DNA from: Lysinibacillus composti
Lineage (GTDB): Bacteria; Bacillota; Bacilli; Bacillales_A; Planococcaceae
Assembly (NCBI RefSeq): GCF_016908465.1
Contig: NZ_JAFBDY010000027.1
Location: 1-45,526 of the forward strand
Direction of reading: 5' to 3'
DNA length: 45,526 bases
Shown here: positions 8,300-18,169 of the stretch, one piece after another
Numbering within the stretch: the first letter of the stretch is position 1
Layout of the letters: every line of letters starts with the position of its first letter
Notes under the pieces: generated by a model
Databases searched by the model: none
Told to the model about the DNA's origin: nothing
Seen by the model: only the letters and a program-made list of their open reading frames with translations
Translations under genes and position numbers: made by a program

Positions 8300-9967
8300 G
8301 TGTCAAAAACTAAAAATGAAGTAATCCGAGTAATCCCTCTTGGCGGAGTTGGAGAAATCGGAAAATCGATGTACGTGATCGAAATTGACGAAGAGCTTTT
8401 CGTTGTTGACAGCGGACTTATGTTCCCAGAAGATGACATGTTGGGGATCGACATCGTCATTCCTGATATTACATATTTGGTAGAGAATAAAGAACGCGTC
8501 AAAGGCATTTTCTTAACACATGGGCATGAAGATGCGATTGGATCAATTTCATATGTACTACAAAAAATTAAAGCGCCTGTTTACGGTTCAAAATTAACAA
8601 TTGCGCTTGCGAAAGAACATTTAAAAAATACACCAGAATTACATCAAGTGAAATTCTTTGAAGTCACAAATAGAAGTCGTATGAATTTCCAGTCAACTTA
8701 TGTAACGTTCTTCCATACAACTCATAGCATTCCTGATTCATTAGGGATTGTCTTCCATACGTCGGAAGGTGCGATTGTGCATACAGGTGAATTCAAATTT
8801 GACCAAGCGGCAAAAGGGAAATATAAACCAGATATTGCAAAAATGGCTCAAATTGGGGAAGATGGAGTGTTCATTCTTTTATCGGAATCAACAGAAGCTG
8901 AACGTCCTGGCCATACAACGAGCGAAAACGTGATTCAAGAAAAAATTGCAAAATATTTCTATTCTGCCCCTGCACGCATTATCGTAGCAGTATACGCTTC
9001 AAACTTTATTCGTATTCAACAAGTGTTTAACCATGCACAAGAGTCGAAACGAAAAGTGGCGGTTGTCGGAAAAAGTTTAGAAAAAGTGATCGATATTGGC
9101 GTGAATTTAGGGTATTTAACGATCGATGAAGAGACATTAATCCCTGTAAAAGAAATTCATAAATACCAAGACGATGAAATCATCATTATTGTTACTAGTA
9201 ATCAAGGTGAACCACTTGAAGCGCTAGACAAAATTGTTCGCAAACAACACCGTGATGTGAGAATCAAAGATACTGATACAGTACTCATTACGTTTACGCC
9301 ATCACCAGGCATGGAGATCCAAATGGCAAATGCCATGAACCAACTGGCAAAAGCGGGAGCTAATGTATTATCTGCTGATAAAAAGATTCATGTATCCGGT
9401 CATGGTAGTCAAGAAGATTTGAAATTCATGCTAAACTTAATGAAGCCAAAATATTTTATCCCGATGCAAGGCGAGTACCGTATGCTAATTGCACATTCGA
9501 AATTAGCACAATCATTAGGCATGCAAAAATCTCAAATCTTTATTGCCGATAAAGGCGATGTTGTCGAATACAAAAGTGGAAAAATGCGCATGAGCGGCCG
9601 TGTACAAGCGGGGAACGTTCTAATCGATGGAATCGGTGTGGGTGATGTAGGTAACATCGTATTACGCGATCGTAAATTGCTTTCACAAGATGGTATCTTT
9701 ATCGTCGTAGTGACGCTAAACCGAGCACAAAAGAAAATAGCATCAGGACCAGAAATTTTATCGCGCGGATTTGTTTATGTACGTGAGTCAGAAGAGCTTA
9801 TTGTTGAAGCAACTGAACTTGCGCGTACAGTCATTGAAAAGTATGTTAATAAAGAAACATTTGAATGGACAAACATTAAACAAGAAATCCGTGATACACT
9901 CAACGCTTATTTATTCCAAAAAACAAAGCGCCGCCCAATGATTATCCCAATTATCATGGAATACTAA
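8300..9967 (+). CDS. rnjB: ribonuclease J, J2-like
   Basis: A 555-residue metallo-beta-lactamase/beta-CASP ribonuclease, part of the RNA processing and decay machinery. The start is GTG at 8300 with AGGAGG at 8287-8292; the open frame extends 63 codons upstream into repeat DNA and that part is rejected. The zinc motif reads H74-G-H76-E-D78-A79: the last histidine of HxHxDH is Ala. The later metal ligand is E164 (HTGEFKFD) instead of Asp, while H142 is kept. B. subtilis RNase J2 also has a degenerate site and is a weak nuclease working with J1; position between dapA and spoIIIE also matches rnjB. The beta-CASP part and C-terminal domain are complete. Confidence 0.92.
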   Translation: MSKTKNEVIRVIPLGGVGEIGKSMYVIEIDEELFVVDSGLMFPEDDMLGIDIVIPDITYLVENKERVKGIFLTHGHEDAIGSISYVLQKIKAPVYGSKLTIALAKEHLKNTPELHQVKFFEVTNRSRMNFQSTYVTFFHTTHSIPDSLGIVFHTSEGAIVHTGEFKFDQAAKGKYKPDIAKMAQIGEDGVFILLSESTEAERPGHTTSENVIQEKIAKYFYSAPARIIVAVYASNFIRIQQVFNHAQESKRKVAVVGKSLEKVIDIGVNLGYLTIDEETLIPVKEIHKYQDDEIIIIVTSNQGEPLEALDKIVRKQHRDVRIKDTDTVLITFTPSPGMEIQMANAMNQLAKAGANVLSADKKIHVSGHGSQEDLKFMLNLMKPKYFIPMQGEYRMLIAHSKLAQSLGMQKSQIFIADKGDVVEYKSGKMRMSGRVQAGNVLIDGIGVGDVGNIVLRDRKLLSQDGIFIVVVTLNRAQKKIASGPEILSRGFVYVRESEELIVEATELARTVIEKYVNKETFEWTNIKQEIRDTLNAYLFQKTKRRPMIIPIIMEY

Positions 9968-9979
9968 GCAACAGTCATA

Positions 9980-10020
9980 AAGGATTTTCTTAAGAAAGCA
10001 CTTAAGAAAATCCTTTTTTT
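9980..10020 (+). terminator. intrinsic terminator after rnjB
   Basis: A perfect 15-bp stem (9980-9994 and 10001-10015, arm AAGGATTTTCTTAAG) with a six-base loop, then a run of T to 10020. Confidence 0.97.
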
Positions 10021-10194
10021 GACTTTAAAGCGCCTCTCAATATGTGGAGATAGTAGGGAAATATGGCTTTTCCCCTTATTTCATGTGAAAATGATTAAAA
10101 TGGGATTTGGCACTTTGGCATTTTAATAGCGTGAGTGAAATTATGTGAATTTTGGGCTTATGAAGGTCAAAAATAGTGTGGGAAATCATACAAA

Positions 10195-10625
10195 TGAACT
10201 TCATCGGGGTAATGAAGTTCAATAAGTGAAAAAGCAGTGTTAGAAATGAACTTCATTCGGTTGATGAAGTTCAAAAATGATGGAAGTAACTCGGGAAATG
10301 AACTTCATTTGGGTAATGAAGTTCAATAAGTGAAAAAGCAGTGTTAGAAATGAACTTCATTCGGTTGATGAAGTTCAAAAATGATGGAAGTAACTCGGGA
10401 AATGAACTTCATTTGGGTGATGAAGTTCGAAAAGTGAAAAAGCAGTGTTAGAAATGAACTTCATTCGGGTAATGAAGTTCAAAAATGATGGAAGCAGCCC
10501 GAGAAATGAACTTCATTCGGTTAATGAAGTTCAAAAAAGATGAAGCATCCCGAAAAATGAACTTCATCCGGGTAATGAAGTTCAAAATGATGGAAGCAGC
10601 CCAAGAAACGAACTTCATTCCCACC
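10195..10625. repeat. 52-bp phased hairpin array (array B, GAACTTCAT/ATGAAGTTC)
   Basis: Nine units with GAACTTCAT cores, starting (at the preceding T) at 10195, 10248, 10299, 10351, 10403, 10455, 10507, 10558 and 10609. GAACTTCAT pairs with ATGAAGTTC across a loop of about six bases rich in GG (for example TCGGTT). In the first part, spacers of two kinds alternate (one with AAAGCAGTG, one with GATGGAAGTAAC), giving a 104-bp super-period. It fills the gap between rnjB and spoIIIE and ends about 65 bp before the spoIIIE start. Positions 10021-10194 hold only a weakly similar decayed unit (TATGAAGGTC). Confidence 0.93.
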
Positions 10626-10688
10626 CAAAGAAAAAATTAACATTAATTACAAACCAAAAAAGTTAGCAAAAGAAAAGTAGGTGATCAT

Positions 10689-13058
10689 ATGGCATCGATT
10701 AAACGAAAAAAATCAGCCACAAAAACGAAAGCAAAGTCTGGTATGCATCCACTCGCCTATGAAATTATTGGATTATTATTAATTGCCTTTGCCATTATGG
10801 TGTTTTTTGAATATGGCGTAGTAGGACGCACGATGCAAACTATGACGATGTTCTTATTTGGTAATTTACATATTCTCGTTCCTTTTTTTGCGGTGTTTAT
10901 CGCATTAGTCATTATGATTCAAAGAAAAGGAATAACGCTAAAGGACCGAATTATTCAAGGAGCGCTTTTGATCCTTTGTAGTTTATCGATTTTTAGTCAT
11001 GGGTTGTTCTTTGAAGAGCTTTATAAAAGCAATGACTTGTTAACGAATTCTGTGATTCGTGAGACGTGGAGAATACTTATTGATATGGAGGGGATTGTAA
11101 CACGTAGCCATTCCCTTGGTGGAGGGATGGTAGGTGCCCTTCTGTATGCGATGTTCCATGTGTTGTTTGATGCAAAAGGGGCTCAAATCGCGGCATGGTT
11201 CCTTTTATTAATAGGGATTGTGTTAATTACAGGAAAAGCGCTTGTGCCCATTATTGCGGAAAAGGCGCCTAATATGAAATTCAAGCTTCCGAAGAGAAAA
11301 CGTCGTGCAAGAACGGTCGTGAAAAAAGAGAAGGAACCGGAGCCAACACCAACACGTAAACGACGGGCAAAAACTGAGGATCGCACGGCCATTGAGACAG
11401 CAGCGACAACTGACGAAGAAGAAGTAACAGTTGTGCAAATGCGTTCCATGTTCGATGAGGATGATGATGACGATGAACCAATTATTTCGGCGTTTACACA
11501 GAATATTAACCATCAACCTCAGGAACCGGAGCCAAAACCGCAACCAAAACCAGCACCACCTCAACCAGAAATTGAGGCTGATCATGAAAATCTCGAACAT
11601 ACAATTACAAAAGCTGTAGAGAATAATGTTGAGAATGTGGATTATGTATTGCCAACGATGAATTTATTGCAATTGCCACCGCAGCATGATCAAAGTGGCG
11701 AGTATACGGTTATTCAAGGGAATGCGAAAAAGTTAGAACAAACTTTTGCAAGCTTCGGGGTAAAGGCAAAAGTGATGCAAGTTCATTTAGGACCTGCTGT
11801 TACGAAATACGAAGTGATGCCTGACGTCGGAGTGAAAGTAAGTAAAATTGTGAGCTTACAAGACGACTTAGCTTTAGCATTAGCGGCGAAAGATATACGA
11901 ATGGAAGCGCCAATTCCGGGGAAATCGGCTATTGGGATTGAAGTACCGAATAGCGAAATTGCCATCGTAACATTGCGCGAAGTATTAGAATCAAAAGAAA
12001 ATAACAAACCAGATGCGAAATTACTGATTGGATTTGGTCGCGATATTACAGGACAAGCCATTTTAGCCGAACTAAACAAAATGCCTCACTTACTTGTGGC
12101 AGGTTCTACTGGTAGTGGTAAATCTGTCTGTATTAACGGCATTATTGTATCGATCCTGATGCGTGCTGCTCCACATGAAGTAAAAATGATGTTAATTGAC
12201 CCGAAAATGGTTGAGTTAAATATGTATAATGGGATTCCGCATTTATTAGCACCAGTTGTGACGGATGCGCGGAAAGCTTCTCAAGCGTTACAAAAGGTTG
12301 TTTCTGAAATGGAGCGCCGTTATGATCTATTTTCCCATACAGGAACGCGTAACATTAAAGGCTACAATGACCATATAGACCGATTCAACGAAGAAAATGA
12401 TGAGAAACATCCGAAGTTACCTTACATCGTCGTCATTATCGATGAGTTAGCCGACTTAATGATGGTAGCCTCTCATGATGTAGAGGATTCGATTACACGA
12501 CTTGCTCAAATGGCACGTGCAGCGGGGATTCATTTAATTATCGCTACACAACGTCCATCTGTAGATGTTATTACAGGGGTCATCAAAGCCAACATTCCGT
12601 CACGTATTGCTTTTGCCGTATCATCTGCTATTGATTCGCGCACAATACTAGATAGTGGAGGCGCTGAAAGACTTTTAGGGCGAGGTGATATGTTATTCTT
12701 ACCAGCAGGCTCTTCAAAACCAATTCGTGTTCAAGGTGCATATCTTTCGGATGCAGAGGTTGAAGCAGTGGTAGATGCTGTTATCGAACAGCAAAAAGCA
12801 CAATATGATGAAACCATGATTCCTACTGATGAACCTGAAACGACATTTGAAGAAGAAACAGATGAATTGTTCGATGAAGCTGTGAAGTTAGTTGTTGAGA
12901 TGCAAACGGCTTCCGTATCCATGTTGCAACGTCGTTTTAGAATAGGGTATTCAAGAGCTGCACGTATTGTCGACCAAATGGAAATGCGCGGTGTCGTAGG
13001 ACCTCCTGATGGAAGTCGTCCTCGTCAAGTGCTACAGAATAAGTCTAGTGTTGAATAG
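10689..13058 (+). CDS. spoIIIE: DNA translocase SpoIIIE/FtsK
   Basis: A 789-residue septal ATPase that pumps DNA through the closing division or sporulation septum. N-terminal membrane segments lie at about residues 22-40, 58-77, 90-106, 145-160 and 168-185. A charged, Pro/Gln-rich linker (about 200-310, including a DEDDDDDE run) leads to the motor: Walker A GSTGSGKS at 472-479 and Walker B DELADLM from 585. The C-terminal gamma winged helix ([18 protein letters not shown]) reads oriented DNA sequences. ATG at 10689 follows AGGTGATC. In B. subtilis tepA precedes this gene; it is missing here and its place is taken by repeat array B. Confidence 0.96.
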   Translation: MASIKRKKSATKTKAKSGMHPLAYEIIGLLLIAFAIMVFFEYGVVGRTMQTMTMFLFGNLHILVPFFAVFIALVIMIQRKGITLKDRIIQGALLILCSLSIFSHGLFFEELYKSNDLLTNSVIRETWRILIDMEGIVTRSHSLGGGMVGALLYAMFHVLFDAKGAQIAAWFLLLIGIVLITGKALVPIIAEKAPNMKFKLPKRKRRARTVVKKEKEPEPTPTRKRRAKTEDRTAIETAATTDEEEVTVVQMRSMFDEDDDDDEPIISAFTQNINHQPQEPEPKPQPKPAPPQPEIEADHENLEHTITKAVENNVENVDYVLPTMNLLQLPPQHDQSGEYTVIQGNAKKLEQTFASFGVKAKVMQVHLGPAVTKYEVMPDVGVKVSKIVSLQDDLALALAAKDIRMEAPIPGKSAIGIEVPNSEIAIVTLREVLESKENNKPDAKLLIGFGRDITGQAILAELNKMPHLLVAGSTGSGKSVCINGIIVSILMRAAPHEVKMMLIDPKMVELNMYNGIPHLLAPVVTDARKASQALQKVVSEMERRYDLFSHTGTRNIKGYNDHIDRFNEENDEKHPKLPYIVVIIDELADLMMVASHDVEDSITRLAQMARAAGIHLIIATQRPSVDVITGVIKANIPSRIAFAVSSAIDSRTILDSGGAERLLGRGDMLFLPAGSSKPIRVQGAYLSDAEVEAVVDAVIEQQKAQYDETMIPTDEPETTFEEETDELFDEAVKLVVEMQTASVSMLQRRFRIGYSRAARIVDQMEMRGVVGPPDGSRPRQVLQNKSSVE

Positions 13059-13121
13059 TATGTCATATTCATTGTAATAGTGTGACAATAAATGACAAAA
13101 GTATGACAATAAAATGACATA
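13059..13121. promoter_or_regulatory. cluster of TGACA motifs inside an inverted repeat
   Basis: TATGTCAT (13059-13066) and ATGACATA (13114-13121) form a perfect inverted repeat about 47 bp apart. Between them TGACAATAAATGACA recurs almost unchanged at 13083 and 13104, a 21-bp step. It starts right after the spoIIIE stop and lies about 50 bp upstream of the GntR promoter. It could be a multi-site binding region or, less likely, the remains of a terminator (no T run). Confidence 0.4.
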
Positions 13122-13167
13122 ATTTAAATTACCAAAATCTATTACAGTACAGAATTTTATAAAACTA

Positions 13168-13237
13168 TTTTCATAATTCAATAAAAATGTTATATTATGT
13201 TTCGAATTAGTAGGAATGTTCAACATCAGATGTCTGA
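13168..13237 (+). promoter_or_regulatory. promoter and candidate operator of the GntR-nup operon
   Basis: TTTTCA (13168-13173) and TATATT (13191-13196) are 17 bp apart, a fair sigma-A promoter. Thirty bases downstream TCAGATGTCTGA (13226-13237) is a perfect 5-bp inverted repeat with a two-base centre, sitting just before the GntR start. Its position suits autoregulation. Binding is inferred. Confidence 0.45.
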
Positions 13238-13253
13238 CTTGTGTGGTGATACT

Positions 13254-13982
13254 ATGTCAATTAAATCAGATCAACGTCATCTATATCTTCAAGTCATTGA
13301 TCGTTTGAAAGCAGACATTGAAAAAGGTATTTATAAAGAAAACGAAAAATTACCGTCTGAATTTGAACTTTCCAAGGAGCTTGGGGTAAGTCGAGCAACT
13401 CTGCGTGAGGCGCTACGACTATTAGAAGAAGAAAACATCATTGTGCGTCGTCATGGTGTAGGAACATTTGTTAATCCAAAGCCTGTATTTACGTCAGGGA
13501 TCGAACATTTATCAAGCATTTCTTCAATGATTGAAAATGTTGGAATGACCCCTGGCACAGTGTTTATCAATGCAACGGAAAATTCGCCGACAGAACATGA
13601 TCTGGAACGATTTCAGTGTAGTGCGGAAGATGCTGTACTCACAATTGAACGGGTTCGAACAGCGGACGGAGAGCCTGTTGTTTATTGCATAGATAAGGTT
13701 TTGTCAAAAAATCTACCATCTGACTACGTACAAAAAAAAGGCGTGTCCATTTTCTCATCACTTGAAGAATCCGGTGATATTCATGTCGCTTATGCTGTCA
13801 CTTATATAGACCCAGTCGGCTATCATGAAAGCGTTTCACCGATATTAAATTGTGGTCAAGAAACGGCACTTCTCGTCTTAAAGCAGCTTCACTATGACGT
13901 AAATGATCGTGTTGTACTCTATTCAAAAAATTATTTCAGAGCTGATAAATTCAGCTTCCATGTTATTCGAAAACGGGTGTGA
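13254..13982 (+). CDS. ymfC: GntR-family regulator, HutC/UTRA subfamily (YmfC-like)
   Basis: A 242-residue regulator. The N-terminal winged helix (about residues 6-75: [28 protein letters not shown], here seen in parts) is followed by a UTRA ligand-binding domain (about 95-235). ATG at 13254 is preceded by GGTGAT; an ATG eight codons upstream (13230) lies inside the candidate operator, and the choice is not certain. Forty-five bases separate it from the lipoprotein gene, without a terminator, so it is probably the first gene of the nucleoside transporter operon and its local repressor. Position after spoIIIE matches ymfC of B. subtilis. Confidence 0.85.
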   Translation: MSIKSDQRHLYLQVIDRLKADIEKGIYKENEKLPSEFELSKELGVSRATLREALRLLEEENIIVRRHGVGTFVNPKPVFTSGIEHLSSISSMIENVGMTPGTVFINATENSPTEHDLERFQCSAEDAVLTIERVRTADGEPVVYCIDKVLSKNLPSDYVQKKGVSIFSSLEESGDIHVAYAVTYIDPVGYHESVSPILNCGQETALLVLKQLHYDVNDRVVLYSKNYFRADKFSFHVIRKRV

Positions 13983-14027
13983 ACATCCCAAATGCTAATC
14001 AACTAAATCCTGAGGGGGACTTTTCTA

Positions 14028-15098
14028 ATGAAAAAAAGTAAATTTGGTTTTGCTCTTTCTTTACTAGCAGCCGGTTCAATTCTTGCAGCATGTGGTGCTG
14101 GAGATAAAGCTGAAGACTCAAACAAAGACGAAGGAAAAACAGCTTCTGAAGGTGGAGATTTCTCAGTTGCGATGGTAACTGACACTGGTTCGGTTGATGA
14201 TAAATCATTTAACCAATCAGCATGGGAAGGAATCCAAGCATTTGGTAAAGACAATGGCTTAGAAAAAGGTAACGGTGGCTACGACTACCTAGAATCAACT
14301 TCTGATGCTGACTACAATCAAAACTTAAACAACTTACTTCGTCGTGACTTTGACTTAGTATTTGGGATCGGGTTCATGATGGGTGATGCAATGCTTGAAG
14401 TAGCAGAACAACAACCAGATGCACAACTGGCAATCGTTGACGCAGTTGCCGATGCACCAAACGTAACATCTATTCTTTTCAAAGAGCAAGAAGGTGCCTT
14501 CCTTGCAGGTGTAGTTGCAGCTGAAATGTCTAAAACTGGTAAAGTTGGTTTCGTTGGTGGTATGGAAAACGAAGTAATTAAACGTTTCGAAGCTGGTTTC
14601 CTTGCTGGTGTAGAAGCAGTTAACCCAGACATCAAAGTTGACGTTCAATATACAGGTGACTTCAACAAAGCAGAACTTGGTAAAACATCTGCAAACCGTA
14701 TGTACTCTTCAGGCGTAGATATTATCTTCCACGCTGCAGGTGGTGCGGGTAACGGTGTATTCACTGAAGCAAAAGAACGTAAAGAAAAAGATCCAAATGC
14801 TGACGTTTGGGTAATCGGTGTTGACTCTGACCAATATGATGAAGGACAAGTTGATGCAGATACTAACGTAACACTTACTTCTATGTTAAAACGTGTTGAC
14901 GTAGCTGTTAAAGACGTTGCAACTAAAACAAAAGAAGGTAACTTCCCAGGTGGTACTGTAGTTTACGGTTTAGCTGAAAACGGTGTAGACCTTGCAGATT
15001 CTCGTGGAGCAATTCCTCAAGAAGTATTAGACTCTGTTGAAGATTACAAAACAAAAATCATTAACGGTGAAGTAAAAATTCCTGAAACAGTTGAGTAA
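14028..15098 (+). CDS. nupN: BMP-family nucleoside-binding lipoprotein of an ABC importer
   Basis: A 356-residue extracellular substrate-binding lipoprotein. The signal peptide MKKSKFGFALSLLAAGSILAAC carries a lipobox with the acylated Cys at 22, followed by an acidic linker. The Med/BMP core (about 46-350) includes DTGSVDDKSFNQSAWEG and GVDSDQYDEGQ, typical of BmpA/NupN/TmpC purine-nucleoside binders. ATG at 14028 follows GAGGGGG. Codon use is strongly biased, suggesting high expression. A terminator-like hairpin follows before the ATPase gene, consistent with more lipoprotein than transporter. The nucleoside substrate is inferred from the family and from the NupO-like ATPase. Confidence 0.9.
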   Translation: MKKSKFGFALSLLAAGSILAACGAGDKAEDSNKDEGKTASEGGDFSVAMVTDTGSVDDKSFNQSAWEGIQAFGKDNGLEKGNGGYDYLESTSDADYNQNLNNLLRRDFDLVFGIGFMMGDAMLEVAEQQPDAQLAIVDAVADAPNVTSILFKEQEGAFLAGVVAAEMSKTGKVGFVGGMENEVIKRFEAGFLAGVEAVNPDIKVDVQYTGDFNKAELGKTSANRMYSSGVDIIFHAAGGAGNGVFTEAKERKEKDPNADVWVIGVDSDQYDEGQVDADTNVTLTSMLKRVDVAVKDVATKTKEGNFPGGTVVYGLAENGVDLADSRGAIPQEVLDSVEDYKTKIINGEVKIPETVE

Positions 15099-15130
15099 TA
15101 CATTTCGAATATAAAAATTCTTTCAAAAAT

Positions 15131-15170
15131 CATCATAGGGGCCTAAAAGTAAAGCCTCTATGGTGGTTTT
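15131..15170 (+). terminator. terminator-like hairpin between nupN and nupO
   Basis: Arms CATCATAGGGGC (15131-15142) and GCCTCTATGGTG (15154-15165) pair with two G-U pairs, loop 11 bases, then GTTTTAT. It probably ends part of the transcripts so that the binding protein is made in excess. Confidence 0.75.
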
Positions 15171-15377
15171 ATAGTTTGTATAGATAATCTGACAATTACG
15201 ATTATTTAAAATAACGGGAATATTTTTGAGTTGTAAACAAATAGTAAACATTAAGAGTAATCTATAAATTCATAAAATTTTGATGATGTCTTGAAAACCA
15301 ATTCATGTTGAAATTAATAGATGAAAGGTTTTCGCTGAAGGCTTTCATGTGTTAATTTTGAACGAAAAATTTGAACA

Positions 15378-15560
15378 GTGTCTAGCTCAGGCGGCTAGGC
15401 TCTCGCGTCGCTTAGGCCGACAGGATGTCGGTCATGCAACCGTTCCCACAGGACGTGGGGCTCTTAGGTTGCCTTCCGATTTACCTACGCATGCAAGCAT
15501 GCTTCTCGGAAGTCTCCAGCGCGTGTCGAGCCTAAACGAGCCGCCTTCGCATTTCAAAAT
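15378..15560. repeat. GC-rich multi-branched foldback element
   Basis: An element much richer in G+C than its surroundings. Its ends pair: AGGCGGCT (15389-15396) with AGCCGCCT (15539-15546), and AGGCTC (15397-15402) with GAGCCT (15528-15533). Inside are hairpins CCGACA/TGTCGG (15417-15431), CCCAC/GTGGG (15445-15459) and CTTCCGA/TCGGAAG (15473-15512), the last enclosing GCATGC-AA-GCATGC. The TGTCTAGCTC start resembles a repeat common between genes of Bacillus and Geobacillus as I remember it. It lies directly upstream of the nupO ribosome binding site and may affect its translation. An ORF crossing it is not credible. Confidence 0.7.
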
Positions 15561-15575
15561 AAGGGAGTGAGATTT

Positions 15576-17117
15576 TTGGAATATGTTATTGAAATGCTCG
15601 GCATCCGTAAAGAATTCGGAGGTTTCGTAGCAAATAACAACATTACCCTTCAACTGAAAAAAGGCGAAATTCATGCACTTCTTGGTGAAAACGGTGCAGG
15701 AAAGTCAACGTTGATGAACGTTCTATTCGGTCTTTATCAACCAGAAGCAGGGGAAATTAAAGTACGTGGAAAATCAGTGAAAATTACAGATCCAAATGTG
15801 GCGAACGATCTTGGAATCGGGATGGTTCATCAACATTTCATGCTTGTTGAAAATTTCACTGTGACAGAAAATATTATTTTAGGTGCTGAACCAACTAAGG
15901 GTGGCATTGTAAACATAAAAAAAGCAGCAAATGAAATCCAAGCACTCTCTGAAAAATACGGCTTAGATGTGGATGCAAATGCTAAAATTCAAGACATTTC
16001 CGTTGGGATGCAACAGCGTGTTGAAATTCTTAAAACTTTGTACCGTGGTGCCGAAATTTTAATTTTCGACGAACCGACTGCTTCACTGACTCCTCAAGAA
16101 ATCACAGAGCTTATTCAAATTATGAAGCGCTTAATTCAAGAGGGGAAATCGATTATTATCATTACCCATAAGTTAAAAGAAATCATGGATGTATCGGATC
16201 GCGTAACGATCATCCGAAAAGGGGAAGGGATTGGCACAGTCGTTACGGCTGAAACCAATACGGATCAGTTAGCAGAAATGATGGTAGGACGTCAAGTAAC
16301 GTTTAAAACGGAAAAAGGTCCTGCAAATCCTACAGAAGAAGTGCTAAATGTTCAAGATTTAGTCGTGCTCGATTACCGAGGCGTTGAAAGAATTAAGAAA
16401 CTAAACTTAACTGTTCGCAAAGGTGAAATCGTTGGGATTGCCGGGATTGACGGTAATGGACAAACGGAGCTAATCGAAGCGATTACAGGTCTTCGTAAAA
16501 TTAAAAGCGGTAAAGTGTTGATGAATGGTCAAGATGTAACGAATAAAAAACCTCGTCAAATTACAGAAACTGGTTTAGGACATATTCCGTCAGACCGTCA
16601 TAAACACGGATTAGTCCTCGACTTTACAATTGGACATAACATTGCGTTACAAACATATTATCAAGAGCCATTTTCGAAAATGAGCATTATGAATTACAAA
16701 GAAGTTTCGAAAAAGGCAAAACAAATTATCGAAGAATTCGATGTTCGTTCAGGTCACGGTGAAGCAAGTTTGGCCCGTTCTTTATCTGGTGGTAACCAAC
16801 AAAAAGCGATTATCGGACGCGAAATCGATCGAAACCCTGATTTATTAATTGCGGCCTTACCAACTCGTGGTCTTGACGTTGGGGCGATTGAATTTATTCA
16901 CAAACGTTTAATTGAACAACGCGATAAAGGAAAAGCCGTCCTATTAATTTCGTTTGAATTAGATGAAGTGATGAACGTTTCGGATCGTATTGCCGTTATC
17001 CATGATGGAGAAATTTTAGACATAGTCGAACCTAAAGAAACAAACGAACAAGAACTAGGTTTATTAATGGCTGGAGAAAAGAGAAAATCAGCCGGCGCAG
17101 TAAAGGGGGACGAATAA
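15576..17117 (+). CDS. nupO: nucleoside ABC importer ATPase with two nucleotide-binding domains
   Basis: A 513-residue tandem ABC ATPase that powers uptake with the NupP and NupQ permeases. The first domain has Walker A GENGAGKST (about residues 37-45), signature SVGMQQR and Walker B ILIFDEPTA. The second has the degenerate Walker A GIDGNGQTE, signature LSGGNQQK and a Walker B with ALPTRGLD in place of the usual DEPT, typical of sugar/nucleoside tandem ATPases. TTG at 15576 is preferred: it yields MEYVIEMLGIRK, like B. subtilis NupO, and is spaced correctly from AAGGGAGTGAG. The upstream in-frame GTG at 15567 lies inside that binding site. Confidence 0.92.
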   Translation: MEYVIEMLGIRKEFGGFVANNNITLQLKKGEIHALLGENGAGKSTLMNVLFGLYQPEAGEIKVRGKSVKITDPNVANDLGIGMVHQHFMLVENFTVTENIILGAEPTKGGIVNIKKAANEIQALSEKYGLDVDANAKIQDISVGMQQRVEILKTLYRGAEILIFDEPTASLTPQEITELIQIMKRLIQEGKSIIIITHKLKEIMDVSDRVTIIRKGEGIGTVVTAETNTDQLAEMMVGRQVTFKTEKGPANPTEEVLNVQDLVVLDYRGVERIKKLNLTVRKGEIVGIAGIDGNGQTELIEAITGLRKIKSGKVLMNGQDVTNKKPRQITETGLGHIPSDRHKHGLVLDFTIGHNIALQTYYQEPFSKMSIMNYKEVSKKAKQIIEEFDVRSGHGEASLARSLSGGNQQKAIIGREIDRNPDLLIAALPTRGLDVGAIEFIHKRLIEQRDKGKAVLLISFELDEVMNVSDRIAVIHDGEILDIVEPKETNEQELGLLMAGEKRKSAGAVKGDE

Positions 17118-17118
17118 C

Positions 17119-18168
17119 ATGTCAAATCGTGTAATTAATATACTCGTTCCTGTCATTTCCGTCATTATTGGATTAATTGTCGGTGCCATTGTAATGGCCG
17201 TTTCTGGCTATAATGCAGTCGATGGTTACATAGCTCTATGGAATGGTATTTTTGGAGATTCTTATACAATTGGTGAAACAATTCGCCAAATTACACCATA
17301 TATCTTAGCTGGTCTTGCCGTTGCCTTTGCCTTCCGAACTGGATTATTCAACATCGGGGTTGAAGGTCAGTTAATTATGGGGTGGGCAGCAGCTGCTTAT
17401 GTAGGATATGCAGTGGAAGGTCTTCCAAAATTCATCCATTTACCATTAGCGTTAATTGCAGCAGCTCTTGCAGGGGCTTTCTGGGCCTTTATTGCAGGGG
17501 TGTTAAAAGCGAGATTTAATGTACATGAAGTAATTGCAACAATCATGCTTAACTACATTGCCTTACATGTTTCAAATGCCTTAATTAAGGTTTGGGCTGA
17601 TGGTGGCGATAAAACACAACGTATTCTTGAAACCGCTTCACTTCGTTCTCCATTTTTAGAATCAATTACGCAATATTCCCGTTTACACTGGGGAATCATT
17701 GTGGCGTTACTAATGGTTGTCGTGATGTGGTTCATATTAGATAAAACAACTCGTGGTTACGAATTAAAAGCAGTAGGATTTAACCATCATGCTGCTGAAT
17801 ATTCAGGTATGAGTGTTCGTCGAAATATTATATTAGCCATGACGATTTCTGGTATGTTCGCGGGTCTTGGTGGGGCAATGGAAGCCCTAGGAACGTTTGA
17901 ATACGTTGGGATCAAAGGTGGATTTACGGGAATCGGATTTGACGGGATTGCCGTTGCGTTATTAGGTGCTAATACACCACTTGGGGTTATCTTCGGTGCA
18001 ACATTATTCGGCTCCCTTCAAAACGGTGCCTTAAACATGCCAAACGAAGCAGGAATTCCTACGGAGATCGTTTCGATTATTATTGCCTTAATTATTTTCT
18101 TTGTTGCATCTGGATATGTCATCCGCGTGCTTCTGGAGAAATTCAATTCTAAAAAGGAGGGAAAATAA
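17119..18168 (+). CDS. nupP: nucleoside ABC importer permease
   Basis: A 349-residue membrane protein of the BPD_transp_2 (branched-chain amino acid/sugar/nucleoside) permease family with about eight to ten helices. The conserved GLFNIGVEGQLIMG segment (about residues 75-88) and GLGGAMEALG (about 250-259) are family marks. ATG at 17119 is one base after the nupO stop, so translation is probably coupled. It forms the transmembrane heterodimer with NupQ. Confidence 0.92.
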   Translation: MSNRVINILVPVISVIIGLIVGAIVMAVSGYNAVDGYIALWNGIFGDSYTIGETIRQITPYILAGLAVAFAFRTGLFNIGVEGQLIMGWAAAAYVGYAVEGLPKFIHLPLALIAAALAGAFWAFIAGVLKARFNVHEVIATIMLNYIALHVSNALIKVWADGGDKTQRILETASLRSPFLESITQYSRLHWGIIVALLMVVVMWFILDKTTRGYELKAVGFNHHAAEYSGMSVRRNIILAMTISGMFAGLGGAMEALGTFEYVGIKGGFTGIGFDGIAVALLGANTPLGVIFGATLFGSLQNGALNMPNEAGIPTEIVSIIIALIIFFVASGYVIRVLLEKFNSKKEGK

Positions 18169-18169
18169 T

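Noticed and set aside
7442..10625. Possible CRISPR arrays at 7442-7905 and 10195-10625
   Set aside because: Spacers between the conserved parts are themselves repeated (alternating in array B), the conserved part is two hairpin arms, and no cas gene is present.
15349..15570. Open frame across the GC-rich foldback before nupO
   Set aside because: It has no binding site, and its sequence is explained by a multi-branched inverted-repeat element.
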